A DNA stretch of 58,862 nucleotides, from contig NZ_JAJCXB010000046.1 in assembly GCF_020564935.1 (NCBI RefSeq), positions 1 through 58,862 of the forward strand, in the 5' to 3' direction. Positions 34,113 through 43,383 of this stretch are shown here, in pieces. The position numbers and the translations under genes were made by a program. How positions within the stretch are numbered: the first letter of the stretch is position 1; every line of letters starts with the position of its first letter. Below the pieces are notes generated by a model, which ran no database searches, was not told where the DNA came from, and saw only the letters and a list, made by a program, of their open reading frames with translations. Source of the stretch: Streptomyces pinistramenti (lineage in GTDB: Bacteria; Actinomycetota; Actinomycetes; Streptomycetales; Streptomycetaceae).

Positions 34113-34793
34113 TCAGCGCGCCGTGCGGTGCCCCGACCGATGGCAGGCATACGCGAGCGTGCCCAGCAGCAGCCGGGCCCGCGGCGGACGGCCCGCGGTC
34201 TCCAGGGCGGGCGGGCGCAGCCAGCGCACCGGGCCGAGCGCGCCGAGGTCGGACGGGGGAGCGGTGAGGTGGTCGCCGTCGCCCAGCGGGCGCAGGTCGA
34301 GCGCCGCGTCGTCCCAGCCCATCCGGTAGAGCAGGCCGGGCAGCCCGGCGGCGGCACCGGGCGCGACGAAGAACCACGCACGCCCGGTGGGGGCCAGCGC
34401 CACCGGGCCGAGCGGCAGCCCCATCCGTTCCAGGCGCGCCAGCGCGCACCGGCCCGCGTCCTCCGGGACGTCGAGCACGTCGAACGACCGCCCCACCGGG
34501 AGGAGCACGGCCGCCCCCGGGGTCCGCGACCAGGCGTCGGCGGCGCTCTCCAGGGTGGCCCCGGCGGGGACCTCACGGCCGAAGGGCAGCGGATGCGCGC
34601 CGGGTGCCGGGCAGTCGGCGGCGCCGCAGGAGCAGTCCGTACGGCCGCTGCCGGTGCGTGCCGCGCGGGCGCCGGGGACGACGTCCCAGCCCCACAGGCC
34701 GGTGTACTCGGCGACTGCCGTGCTCTCGGGCGAGCGGGCGCGGCGCCGCGAGCCGGACCGAATCTCCCGGATGCCGCCGATCGTGAAGCCCAT
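34113..34793 (-). CDS. Bifunctional DNA primase/polymerase N-terminal domain protein
   Basis: A 226-residue protein resembling the AEP-type prim-pol domain (GWDVVPG, CSCGAADCPAPGAHPL, then AVLLPVGRSFDVLDVPEDAG and LAPTGRAWFFVAPG). The Cys-rich segment fits the zinc-binding insert of these proteins. No helicase partner or plasmid context is present, so it is an orphan chromosomal copy. ATG 34793 follows a very strong AGGAGGGG. It is divergent from nsdA, an arrangement I recall from S. coelicolor. Enzymatic activity is unproven: the classical catalytic acidic pair is not obvious except for the DVLDVPED stretch. Confidence 0.82.
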   Translation of the reverse strand: MGFTIGGIREIRSGSRRRARSPESTAVAEYTGLWGWDVVPGARAARTGSGRTDCSCGAADCPAPGAHPLPFGREVPAGATLESAADAWSRTPGAAVLLPVGRSFDVLDVPEDAGRCALARLERMGLPLGPVALAPTGRAWFFVAPGAAAGLPGLLYRMGWDDAALDLRPLGDGDHLTAPPSDLGALGPVRWLRPPALETAGRPPRARLLLGTLAYACHRSGHRTAR

Positions 34794-35276
34794 GCCCCCT
34801 CCTACGGGTGGTGCGTGCGTGACAGTGGTGACGAGCCGGCGGGTGGTGTGCAAGTGCCTTGCGGTGACGCTCCGTTGGCGAGCCGCCGTCCCGGCCGGGC
34901 CTCGGGCCCCGGGCGTCGCGCCCGGGGTGGTGCGCCGGAGTGCGGGCGCCGCTGCGGACCCCGCTCCGCCCGACCGTGCTCGACCTGTGTCAAGTCAATC
35001 GTGCGGGGCAGCCGGGGAGTTCACGCGAAGGGGTGGCGAATGGTGGCGTTTCCGCAAGCGCCCTCGCGGGGAGCGTGATCGCCGGATTACGTTCAGTACA
35101 CGAACCCGGAAGAGGCATCGTTCGCACGGGTATGCCGGTGGCAACGACCTCATCGTCTTTGGCCCGAGGAGGTGGCCGGATTCAGTGGTCGGGCAGAGGT
35201 GCCCGGGGAAGATGCGGCAACAGGCGGCCCCCTGTGGAGGGTTCGCGGCGGGCGACAACAGTTTGGGGGCGTTCCA
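34794..35276. other. Divergent regulatory region between the prim-pol gene and nsdA
   Basis: 483 bp without a credible gene. It contains a CCCCGGGC/GCCCGGGG hairpin (34907-34927) and a patch of lower GC near 34990-35150 where nsdA promoters are likely. A weak GTTC-n7-GAAC repeat is at 35091-35105. No firm promoter could be assigned. Confidence 0.4.
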
Positions 35277-36746
35277 GTGGGCGGCAACGGCAGCGGCACC
35301 GCCGAAAAGCGTCCCAACGCGCAGTTGGGATCATGGTTTGTGCGCAGCGGCTGGTCCAAGGGCGAACTGGCGCGGCAGGTCAACCGCAGAGCCCGGCAGA
35401 TGGGCGCGCACCACATCAGCACCGACACCTCACGCGTCCGCCGCTGGCTGGACGGTGAACAGCCGCGCGAGCCGATCCCCCGGATCCTGTCGGAGCTGTT
35501 CTCCGAACGCTTCGGCTGTGTCGTCGGCATCGAGGATCTGGGTCTGCGCTCCGCACGCCAGTCCCCGTCCGTCTCCGGCGTCGACCTGCCCTGGGCCGGG
35601 CCGCAGACCGTCACCCTCATCAGCGAGTTCTCCCGCAGCGACCTGATGCTGGCACGCCGCGGATTCCTCGGCACCTCCCTCACGCTGGCCGCCGGGCCCA
35701 CCCTCATCGAGCCGATGCAGCGCTGGCTGGTGCCGGTTCCGGCCGCGCAGGCCGGGCACGACGCCGAGCCCGGCCAAGAACGCGGCAGGCGCCCGGCGCG
35801 GCTGTCGGAGCCGGAACTGGACCTGCTGGAGCAGACCACCGCGATGTTCCGGCAGTGGGACGCGCAGTGCGGGGGCGGGCTGCGGCGCAAGGCCGTCGTC
35901 GGCCAACTGCACGAGGTCACCGACCTCCTCCAGGAACCGCAGCCCGAGCACATCGCCAAGCGGCTCTTCAACGTCGCCGCCGAACTGGCCGAACTGGCCG
36001 GCTGGATGAGCTACGACATCGGGCTCCAGCCCACCGCCCAGAAGTACTTCGTGCTCGCGCTGCACGCCGCCAAGGAAGCCGGCGACCGTCCGCTCGGCTC
36101 GTACATCCTCTCCAGCATGAGCCGGCAGATGATCCACCTCGGCCGGCCGGACGACGCGCTGGAGCTGATCCACCTCGCCCAGTACGGCAGCCGCGAGACG
36201 GCTACCGCGCGCACCCAGGCGATGCTGTACGCGATGGAGGCGCGCGCGTACGCGGGGATGGGCCAGCCCAGCAAGGTCAAGCGGGCGGTACGGATGGCCG
36301 AGGACACCTTCTCCGACACGGTGCCGGGCGAGCCGGAGCCGGACTGGATCCGCTTCTTCTCCGAGGCCGAACTGAACGCCGAGAACGCCCACTCCTACCG
36401 CGACCTCGCCTACGTGGCGGGCCGCAGCCCCACCTACGCCTCGCTCGCCGAGCCGATCATGGAGCGCGCGGTCGAACTCTTCGGCAAGGACCCCGAGCAC
36501 CAGCGGTCGTATGCACTCAACCTCATCGGGATGGCCTCCGTGCATCTGCTCCAGCGGGAGCCCGAGCGGTGCGCCGCGCTGGCGCAGCGGGCGATCCCGT
36601 TCGCCCAGCAGGTCCGCTCGGAGCGGGTCAACACCCGGCTGCGGAAGACCGTGGACAGCGCGGTCCGGGAGTACGACGGCGTCGCCGATGTGATCCGGCT
36701 CGGTGACGAACTGGCCAGGCAGCTGCCGGAATCGGAGGCCGTCTGA
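35277..36746 (+). CDS. nsdA: Negative regulator of sporulation and antibiotic production NsdA
   Basis: A 489-residue cytosolic protein. The N-terminal 110 residues (RPNAQLGSWFVRSGWSKGEL, then STDTSRVRRWLDGEQPREPIP) resemble a degenerate helix-turn-helix with a helical region; the C-terminal half is TPR-like. In S. coelicolor NsdA represses aerial development and actinorhodin synthesis. GTG 35277 is chosen because the conserved protein begins MGGNGSG; the upstream frame is not homologous. It is divergent from the prim-pol gene. Confidence 0.9.
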   Translation: MGGNGSGTAEKRPNAQLGSWFVRSGWSKGELARQVNRRARQMGAHHISTDTSRVRRWLDGEQPREPIPRILSELFSERFGCVVGIEDLGLRSARQSPSVSGVDLPWAGPQTVTLISEFSRSDLMLARRGFLGTSLTLAAGPTLIEPMQRWLVPVPAAQAGHDAEPGQERGRRPARLSEPELDLLEQTTAMFRQWDAQCGGGLRRKAVVGQLHEVTDLLQEPQPEHIAKRLFNVAAELAELAGWMSYDIGLQPTAQKYFVLALHAAKEAGDRPLGSYILSSMSRQMIHLGRPDDALELIHLAQYGSRETATARTQAMLYAMEARAYAGMGQPSKVKRAVRMAEDTFSDTVPGEPEPDWIRFFSEAELNAENAHSYRDLAYVAGRSPTYASLAEPIMERAVELFGKDPEHQRSYALNLIGMASVHLLQREPERCAALAQRAIPFAQQVRSERVNTRLRKTVDSAVREYDGVADVIRLGDELARQLPESEAV

Positions 36747-37106
36747 CGGCATCCGCCCTCCAGCACCCGGCCGCGGCCACCACCCCGTACAGTCCGACTC
36801 GGCTTCCCCACGCCAGGTCACACGGGTGGCGACCGCGGCCGGGCCGTGTCGTGCGGCGGAAGCGGCGGCGGCCTTGCGGGGGCGGGCGGCCGCCGTCGGG
36901 TGTCACGGCAGGCGTGGGGAGCTGAACGGCGGGTTTGCCCGACAGGCCCGGGAGTTCACCCGGGCGTAACACCGGCGCGGTGTTCGTCACGGTGGCGAAA
37001 CACCGGCGCGTGGTGGCCGAAACCGCGCTGCGCCAGCCTCGTGACGAACGACGGCCCGCCCTGGCACGGCACCCGCACGGGCCGCATCGACGACGAGGAG
37101 ACGCCG
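36747..37106. other. Intergenic region nsdA to amtB
   Basis: 360 bp without a gene. The informative part is the GlnR-like element near 36966-37001, about 105 bp before amtB. Confidence 0.6.
36966..37001 (+). promoter_or_regulatory. GlnR-box-like element of the amtB operon
   Basis: GTCAC-n6-GAAAC (36986-37001) is a perfect half of the consensus GlnR box; GTAAC at 36966 supplies a further a-type site, though its spacing (20 bp instead of 22) and missing second GAAAC are imperfect. GlnR control of amtB-glnK-glnD is established in Streptomyces. Confidence 0.6.
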
Positions 37107-38492
37107 ATGCCCCCAGGCATCCTGACGCTCGCAGACGGCCTCGCGGCCGGCAAGGCCACGCTGAGCCCGGCCAACACCGGGTTCCTGCTGATCTGTTCGG
37201 CACTCGTGATGATCATGACGCCCGGCCTCGCCTTCTTCTACGGCGGCATGGTCCGGGTCAAGAGCGTGCTCAACATGCTGATGATGAGCTTCATCAGCCT
37301 GGGCATCGTCACCGTCCTCTGGGTCCTGTACGGCTTCGGCCTCGCCTTCGGATCCGACAGCGGCGGTGTCATCGGCTGGGACGGCGACTTCGCCGGGCTC
37401 AGCGGCATCGGCCTGACCGAACTGTGGGGCTCGACCACCGTCCCGGTCTACGTCTTCGCCGTCTTCCAGCTGATGTTCGCGGTGATCACCCCCGCCCTGA
37501 TCAGCGGGGCGCTCGCCGACCGCGTCAAGTTCACCGCCTGGGCGCTCTTCACCGCCCTGTGGGTCACCGTCGTCTACTTCCCCGTCGCCCACTGGGTGTG
37601 GGGCGAGGGCGGCTGGCTCTTCAAGCTGGGAGTCATCGACTTCGCCGGCGGCACCGCCGTGCACATCAACGCGGGCGCGGCGGCGCTCGGCGTCCTCCTG
37701 GTCGTCGGCAAGCGCATCGGCTTCAAGAAGGACCCGATGCGGCCGCACAGCCTGCCCCTGGTGATGCTCGGCGCCGGCCTGCTCTGGTTCGGCTGGTTCG
37801 GCTTCAACGCCGGGTCCTGGCTGGGCAACGACGACGGCGTCGGCGCCGTCGCCTTCGTCAACACCCAGGCCGCCACCGCCGCCGCGATGCTCGGCTGGCT
37901 CGCCTACGAAAAGCTGCGGCACGGCGCGTTCACCACCCTGGGCGCGGCCTCCGGTGCGGTCGCAGGACTGGTCGCGATCACCCCGGCCTGTGGTGCGGTC
38001 AGCCCGCTGGGCGCCCTCGCCGTCGGCGTCATCGCCGGTGTGCTGTGCGCGATGGCGGTCGGCCTGAAATACCGGTTCGGCTACGACGACTCCCTCGACG
38101 TCATCGGCGTCCACCTCGTCGGCGGCATCGCGGGATCGCTGCTGGTGGGCCTGTTCGCGACCGGCGGCGTACAGAGCAGGGCCAAGGGCCTCTTCTACGG
38201 CGGCGGCCTCGAACAGCTCGGCAAGCAGGCCGTCGGCGTGCTCTGCGTCCTGCTGTACTCGCTGGTCGTCAGCTACCTCCTTGCCAAGGCCATCGACCGG
38301 GTGATGGGCTTCCGGATCGCCGAGGACGAGGAGATCACCGGCGTCGACCAGGCCGCGCACGCAGAGACGGCGTACGACCTCACCGGCGCGGGCGGCGGCG
38401 CGATGGCCCGCAGGCCCACCGCGGCCCCGGCACACCCGCAGGGCACGGACCGGGGCACGGGCCCGGACACGGCGAAGAAGGTGGACGCATGA
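37107..38492 (+). CDS. amtB: Ammonium transporter
   Basis: A 461-residue Amt/Mep/Rh channel with about 11 membrane helices. Recognisable segments are TPGLAFFYGGMVR, the pore region VHINAGAAALG with its conserved His, WFGWFGFNAGS and VHLVGGIAGSLLVGLF. The cytosolic C-tail is long and polar. ATG 37107 is preceded by GAGGAG. The stop overlaps the glnK start, so the transporter and its PII regulator are coupled. Induction under nitrogen limitation by GlnR is expected from the upstream element. Confidence 0.97.
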   Translation: MPPGILTLADGLAAGKATLSPANTGFLLICSALVMIMTPGLAFFYGGMVRVKSVLNMLMMSFISLGIVTVLWVLYGFGLAFGSDSGGVIGWDGDFAGLSGIGLTELWGSTTVPVYVFAVFQLMFAVITPALISGALADRVKFTAWALFTALWVTVVYFPVAHWVWGEGGWLFKLGVIDFAGGTAVHINAGAAALGVLLVVGKRIGFKKDPMRPHSLPLVMLGAGLLWFGWFGFNAGSWLGNDDGVGAVAFVNTQAATAAAMLGWLAYEKLRHGAFTTLGAASGAVAGLVAITPACGAVSPLGALAVGVIAGVLCAMAVGLKYRFGYDDSLDVIGVHLVGGIAGSLLVGLFATGGVQSRAKGLFYGGGLEQLGKQAVGVLCVLLYSLVVSYLLAKAIDRVMGFRIAEDEEITGVDQAAHAETAYDLTGAGGGAMARRPTAAPAHPQGTDRGTGPDTAKKVDA

Positions 38493-38827
38493 AGCTCATC
38501 ACGGCAGTCATCAAGCCGCACCGCCTCGACGAGGTGAAGGAAGCACTCCAGTCGTTCGGCGTGCACGGCCTGACCGTCACCGAGGCCAGCGGCTACGGCA
38601 GGCAGCACGGCCACACCGAGGTCTACCGCGGCGCCGAGTACACCGTCGACCTGGTGCCGAAGATCCGCATCGAGGTCCTGGTGGCGGACGCCGACGCCGA
38701 ACAGCTGGTGGAGATCGTCGTCAGGGCCGCCCGCACCGGCAAGATCGGCGACGGGAAGGTGTGGAGCATCCCCGTCGACGACGCGGTACGGGTACGCACC
38801 GGCGAGCGCGGGCCCGACGCCCTGTGA
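38489..38827 (+). CDS. glnK: Nitrogen regulatory protein PII (GlnK)
   Basis: A 112-residue PII protein. Tyr51 in the T-loop (EVYRGAEYTVD) is the residue adenylylated by GlnD in Streptomyces; the B-loop TGKIGDGKVW is intact. It binds ATP and 2-oxoglutarate and gates AmtB. Start ATG overlaps the amtB stop (ATGA). Confidence 0.97.
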   Translation: MKLITAVIKPHRLDEVKEALQSFGVHGLTVTEASGYGRQHGHTEVYRGAEYTVDLVPKIRIEVLVADADAEQLVEIVVRAARTGKIGDGKVWSIPVDDAVRVRTGERGPDAL

Positions 38828-38998
38828 CGACGGCGGAGGACGCCCCGGCCGGGCCCGGCCCTGGACGCGCACCCGTCACCGGGCGGCGGGCGACCGATCG
38901 CCGACCACGGCACCGGAGCCCACACTGAATCCGGGGCGGGCCACCAGGTGACGGCGGGGGAACCACGCGGGGGACCACACGACCAAGGAGCACCCGAG

Positions 38999-41500
38999 TT
39001 GACCGAAAGCGCCGAGGACACGGCACGGCCCGCCGCCCCACCGGCACCGCACCCCGCCCCCGCGGACGGCGGCTACCCGGGCGCCCGGCTGCGGCTCCTC
39101 CAGGACACCGCACGGCGCGGCCCGGACCGCCGCGCCGCCCTCGCCCGGCTCACCGACGACTGGCTGGCCGCCCTGCTGACCGCGGCGTCCGCCGCCTCCG
39201 GCGTGCCCGGCGCCGCCCTCGTCGCGGTCGGCGGCTACGGCCGCGGCGAACTCTCCCCGCGCAGCGACCTCGACCTGCTGCTGCTCCACGACGGCCGGGC
39301 CGCACCCGCCGCCGTCGCCGCCCTCGCCGACCAGCTCTGGTACCCCGTCTGGGACCTGGGCATCGACCTCGACCACTCCGTCCGCACCCCCGCACAGGCC
39401 CGCAAGGCGGCACGCGACGATCTGAAGGTGCAGCTCGGCCTGCTCGACGCCCGACACCTCGCAGGCGACCCCACGCTCACCGCCGCACTGCGCACCACCG
39501 CCTACGCCGACTGGAGAGAGAGCGCCCCCAGGCGGCTGCCCGAACTCCACGACCTGTGGCGCGAACGCACCGACCGGCAGGGCGAACTCCAATACCTCCT
39601 CGAACCCGACCTCAAGGAGGCCCGCGGCGGACTGCGCGACGCCACCGCACTCCGCGCCATCGCCGCCTCCTGGCTCGCCGACGCCCCGCGCGACGGCCTC
39701 GAAACCGCCCGCACCCGCCTCCTCGACACCCGCGACGCGCTCCACCTGGTCACCGGCCGCGCCACCGACCGGCTCACCCTCCAGGAACAGGACCAGGTCG
39801 CCGCCGCCCTCGGCCTCCTCGACGCCGACACCCTGCTGCGGCAGACCTACGAAGCCGCCCGCACCATCTCCTACGCCACCGACATCACCTGGCGCGAGGC
39901 CGGCCGGGTCCTGCGCGCCCGGTCCGTCCGGCCGCTGCTGCGCGGCCTGCTCAGCGGCAGCCGCACCGCGGGCAAGGGCGAACGCTCCCCGCTCGCCGAA
40001 GGCGTCGTCGAACTCGACGGGGAAGCCGTGCTGGCCCGCACCGCACGGCCCGAACGCGACCCGGCCCTGATCCTGCGCGCCGCGGCCGCCGCCGCCCAGG
40101 CCCAGCTGCCGCTCTCGCTGCACGCCGTCCGCCGCTGCGCCGCCGCCGGGGCCGCCCGCCCGCTGCCCGTACCGTGGCCCGCCGAGGCCCGCGAAGCGCT
40201 GGTGACCCTCCTCGGCGCGGGCGCCCCCACCGTGCCCGTGTGGGAATCCCTGGAAGCCGAGGGCATCATCACGCGGCTGCTGCCCGACTGGGAACGGGTC
40301 CGCTGCCGCCCGCAGCGCAACGCCGTCCACACCTGGACCGTCGACCGCCACCTCGTCGAAACCGCCGTCAGGGCCGCCGCCCTCACCCGCCGCGTGCACC
40401 GCCCCGACCTGCTGCTCATCGCCGCCCTGCTGCACGACATCGGCAAGGGCTGGCCCGGCGACCACTCCGAGGCGGGCGAGACCATCGCCCGCGACACGGC
40501 CGCCAGGCTCGGCTTCGACAGCCGCGACACCGCCGTCATCGCCACCCTCGTACGGCACCACCTGCTGCTCATCGAGACCGCCACCCGGCGTGACCTGGAC
40601 GACCCCGAAACCCTCACCGCCGTCGCCACCGCCGTCGGCAGCACCGGCACCCTGGAACTGCTGCACGCCCTCACCGAGGCCGACGCGCTCGCCACCGGGC
40701 CCGCCGCCTGGAGCGCCTGGCGCGGCGACCTCGTCGCCGACCTCGTCCGGCGCGTCGCGGCGCATCTCGCGGGCGAGGACGTACCGGAGACCTGGGGCAC
40801 GGACGAGCCGACGGCCGAACAGGAGCGGCTGGCCATCGAAGCCGCCCGGATCGGAGAACCCGTCCTCGCCCTGCACCCCCGCGTTGACACACCCGCCGCC
40901 GCACCGCACGACGAGGCCGCCGCGCCCGAGCCCGTCGGCGTCGAACTGCTCATGGCCGTCCCCGACCGGCCGCGCGTGCTCGCCGCCGCCACCGGCGTCC
41001 TGGCCCTGCACCGCCTCACCGTCCGCGCCGCCGACCTGCGCACCCTCGGCCCCGTCGGCGAAGGCCATGCCCATGTCCTGCTCCTCAGCTGGCGGGTGGC
41101 CGCCGAATACGGCTCACTGCCGCAGGCCGCCCGGCTGCGCGCCGATCTCGTACGGGCCCTCGACGGCTCCCTCGACATCCCCGCCCGCCTCGCCGAACGC
41201 GAACGCGCCTACGCCCGCCGCTCCCGCGCGGCCCTCGCCCCGCCGCCCCGGGTCATCGCCGTCCCCGGCAGCTCCCGCACTGCCACCGTCATCGAGGTCC
41301 GCGCGCACGACACCCACGGCCTGCTGCACCGCATCGGATGCGCCCTGGACGCGGCCGGGGTGCGGGTACGCAGTGCGCACGTGAGCACCCTGGGCGCGGA
41401 CGCGGTCGACACGGTCTACGTCACACGCGAGGACGGCTCGCTGCTGACGGACGCCGCCGCGGGCGCGTTGGCGGAGGCGCTGGAGGACGCCCTGCGGTGA
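38999..41500 (+). CDS. glnD: PII adenylyl/uridylyltransferase GlnD
   Basis: An 833-residue bifunctional enzyme. The nucleotidyltransferase motif GGYGRGELSPRSDLDLLLLH lies near residue 80. The HD hydrolase (LLIAALLHDIGKGWPGDHSE) and two C-terminal ACT domains are present. In Streptomyces it adenylylates rather than uridylylates GlnK. TTG 38999 is preferred because AAGGAG lies 8 nt upstream; GTG 38948 gives 850 residues and lacks such a site. Third gene of the amtB operon. Confidence 0.93.
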   Translation: MTESAEDTARPAAPPAPHPAPADGGYPGARLRLLQDTARRGPDRRAALARLTDDWLAALLTAASAASGVPGAALVAVGGYGRGELSPRSDLDLLLLHDGRAAPAAVAALADQLWYPVWDLGIDLDHSVRTPAQARKAARDDLKVQLGLLDARHLAGDPTLTAALRTTAYADWRESAPRRLPELHDLWRERTDRQGELQYLLEPDLKEARGGLRDATALRAIAASWLADAPRDGLETARTRLLDTRDALHLVTGRATDRLTLQEQDQVAAALGLLDADTLLRQTYEAARTISYATDITWREAGRVLRARSVRPLLRGLLSGSRTAGKGERSPLAEGVVELDGEAVLARTARPERDPALILRAAAAAAQAQLPLSLHAVRRCAAAGAARPLPVPWPAEAREALVTLLGAGAPTVPVWESLEAEGIITRLLPDWERVRCRPQRNAVHTWTVDRHLVETAVRAAALTRRVHRPDLLLIAALLHDIGKGWPGDHSEAGETIARDTAARLGFDSRDTAVIATLVRHHLLLIETATRRDLDDPETLTAVATAVGSTGTLELLHALTEADALATGPAAWSAWRGDLVADLVRRVAAHLAGEDVPETWGTDEPTAEQERLAIEAARIGEPVLALHPRVDTPAAAPHDEAAAPEPVGVELLMAVPDRPRVLAAATGVLALHRLTVRAADLRTLGPVGEGHAHVLLLSWRVAAEYGSLPQAARLRADLVRALDGSLDIPARLAERERAYARRSRAALAPPPRVIAVPGSSRTATVIEVRAHDTHGLLHRIGCALDAAGVRVRSAHVSTLGADAVDTVYVTREDGSLLTDAAAGALAEALEDALR

Positions 41501-41659
41501 CGGCGTGACCTGCGGTGGCGGCGGGGGAGCGCGGCCCGCGGGCGCGGGGGTGCCTTCCCCGTCCGGGCGAATCCGACCGGCCAGGGCGGCATGCTTGCCG
41601 GGCCGGATACCCTAGGAGGCGATTGTCTCCGCCCCCGACCCCGAGGATCGACGACCGCC

Positions 41660-43210
41660 GTGTTCGATACGCTTTCCGACCGCTTGGCGAGTACCTTCAA
41701 AAACCTTCGGGGCAAGGGCCGCCTCTCCGAGGCGGACATCGACGCCACGGCGCGCGAGATCCGTATCGCCCTCCTTGAAGCCGACGTCGCGCTGCCCGTC
41801 GTCCGCGCCTTCATCAAGCAGGTCAAGGAGCGCGCCGGCGGTTCCGAGGTCTCCCAGGCGCTGAACCCCGCCCAGCAGGTCATCAAGATCGTCAACGAGG
41901 AGCTCGTCGGCATCCTCGGCGGCGAGACCCGCCGGCTGCGCTTCGCCAAGACCCCGCCGACCGTCATCATGCTGGCCGGTCTGCAGGGTGCGGGTAAGAC
42001 CACCCTCGCCGGCAAGCTCGGCCGCTGGCTCAAGACCCAGGGCCACACCCCGCTGCTGGTCGCCTGCGACCTCCAGCGCCCCAACGCCGTCAACCAGCTC
42101 TCCGTCGTCGCCGAGCGCGCGGGCATCGCGGTCTACGCGCCCGAGCCGGGCAACGGCGTCGGCGACCCGGTCAAGGTCGCCCAGGACTCCATCGAGTTCG
42201 CCCGCGGCAAGCAGCACGACGTGGTCATCGTCGACACCGCAGGCCGCCTGGGCATCGACCAGGAACTGATGCAGCAGGCCGCGGACATCCGCGACGCGGT
42301 CAGCCCGGACGAGATCCTCTTCGTCGTCGACGCGATGATCGGCCAGGACGCGGTCAACACCGCCGAGGCGTTCCGCGACGGCGTCGGCTTCGACGGCGTG
42401 GTGCTCTCCAAGCTCGACGGCGATGCCCGCGGCGGTGCCGCGCTCTCCATCGCGCACGTCACCGGCAAGCAGATCATGTTTGCCTCCAACGGCGAGAAGC
42501 TGGACGACTTCGACGCGTTCCACCCGGACCGCATGGCGTCCCGCATCCTCGGCATGGGCGACATGCTGTCGCTCATCGAGAAGGCCGAGCAGACCTTCAG
42601 CCAGGCCGAGGCCGAGAAGATGGCGGCCAAGCTCCAGAAGGGGCCGAAGGAGTTCACGCTCGACGACTTCCTGGCCCAGATGGAACAGGTCCGCAAGATG
42701 GGCTCCATCTCGAAGCTGCTCGGCATGCTGCCCGGCATGGGCCAGATGAAGGACCAGATCAACAACCTCGACGAGCGCGAGGTCGACCGCACGGCCGCCA
42801 TCATCAAGTCGATGACCCCGGCCGAGCGCCACGAGCCGACGATCATCAACGGCTCCCGCCGCGCCCGCATCGCCAAGGGCTCCGGCGTCGACGTCAGCTC
42901 CGTCAAGAACCTCGTCGAGCGGTTCTTCGATGCCCGCAAGATGATGTCGAAGATGGCTCAGGGCGGCGGCATGCCGGGCATGCCGGGGATGCCCGGCATG
43001 GGTGGCGGCGGCGCCAAGAAGAAGAAGCAGATCAAGCAGGCCAAGGGCAAGCGCAAGAGCGGTAACCCGATGAAGCGCAAGGCCGATGAGGCGGCGGCCG
43101 CGGCCCGCCGCGAGGCCGCCCAGGCCGGCAACCCGCTGGGCCTGCCGCAGGGCGACCAGGACCCGCAGAACTTCGAACTCCCCGAGGAGTTCAAGAAGTT
43201 CATGGGCTGA
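41660..43210 (+). CDS. ffh: Signal recognition particle protein Ffh
   Basis: A 516-residue SRP54 GTPase that captures signal sequences. NG domain with P-loop GLQGAGKTT (107-115), DTAGRLG and SKLDGDARGG; methionine-rich M domain (MLPGMGQMKDQ), ending in GGMPGMPGMPGMGGGG and a Lys-rich tail. GTG 41660 follows GAGGAT with the conserved N-terminus VFDTLSDRLAST. A terminator follows at 43292-43326. Confidence 0.97.
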   Translation: MFDTLSDRLASTFKNLRGKGRLSEADIDATAREIRIALLEADVALPVVRAFIKQVKERAGGSEVSQALNPAQQVIKIVNEELVGILGGETRRLRFAKTPPTVIMLAGLQGAGKTTLAGKLGRWLKTQGHTPLLVACDLQRPNAVNQLSVVAERAGIAVYAPEPGNGVGDPVKVAQDSIEFARGKQHDVVIVDTAGRLGIDQELMQQAADIRDAVSPDEILFVVDAMIGQDAVNTAEAFRDGVGFDGVVLSKLDGDARGGAALSIAHVTGKQIMFASNGEKLDDFDAFHPDRMASRILGMGDMLSLIEKAEQTFSQAEAEKMAAKLQKGPKEFTLDDFLAQMEQVRKMGSISKLLGMLPGMGQMKDQINNLDEREVDRTAAIIKSMTPAERHEPTIINGSRRARIAKGSGVDVSSVKNLVERFFDARKMMSKMAQGGGMPGMPGMPGMGGGGAKKKKQIKQAKGKRKSGNPMKRKADEAAAAARREAAQAGNPLGLPQGDQDPQNFELPEEFKKFMG

Positions 43211-43291
43211 GCCGCACCCCGGCCCCTGCCGTCACACCGCCGCCCGCCGCCGGGTGACGCCAGGAGCACAGCCGCACGGAACGCCGCGCCC

Positions 43292-43326
43292 GCGAGCCCC
43301 CGCCGGACCCCCGGCCGGGGGCTCGC
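43292..43326. terminator. Bidirectional terminator after ffh
   Basis: GCGAGCCCCCG (43292-43302) pairs with 43316-43326 over 11 bp, with an extra CCGG/CCGG inside. It lies between convergent genes. Confidence 0.75.
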
Positions 43327-43383
43327 CCGCTTCCCGCGGCCGCCCGTTGCCCCGTCCGGCCACCGGGGCACCGCCCGCGCACA

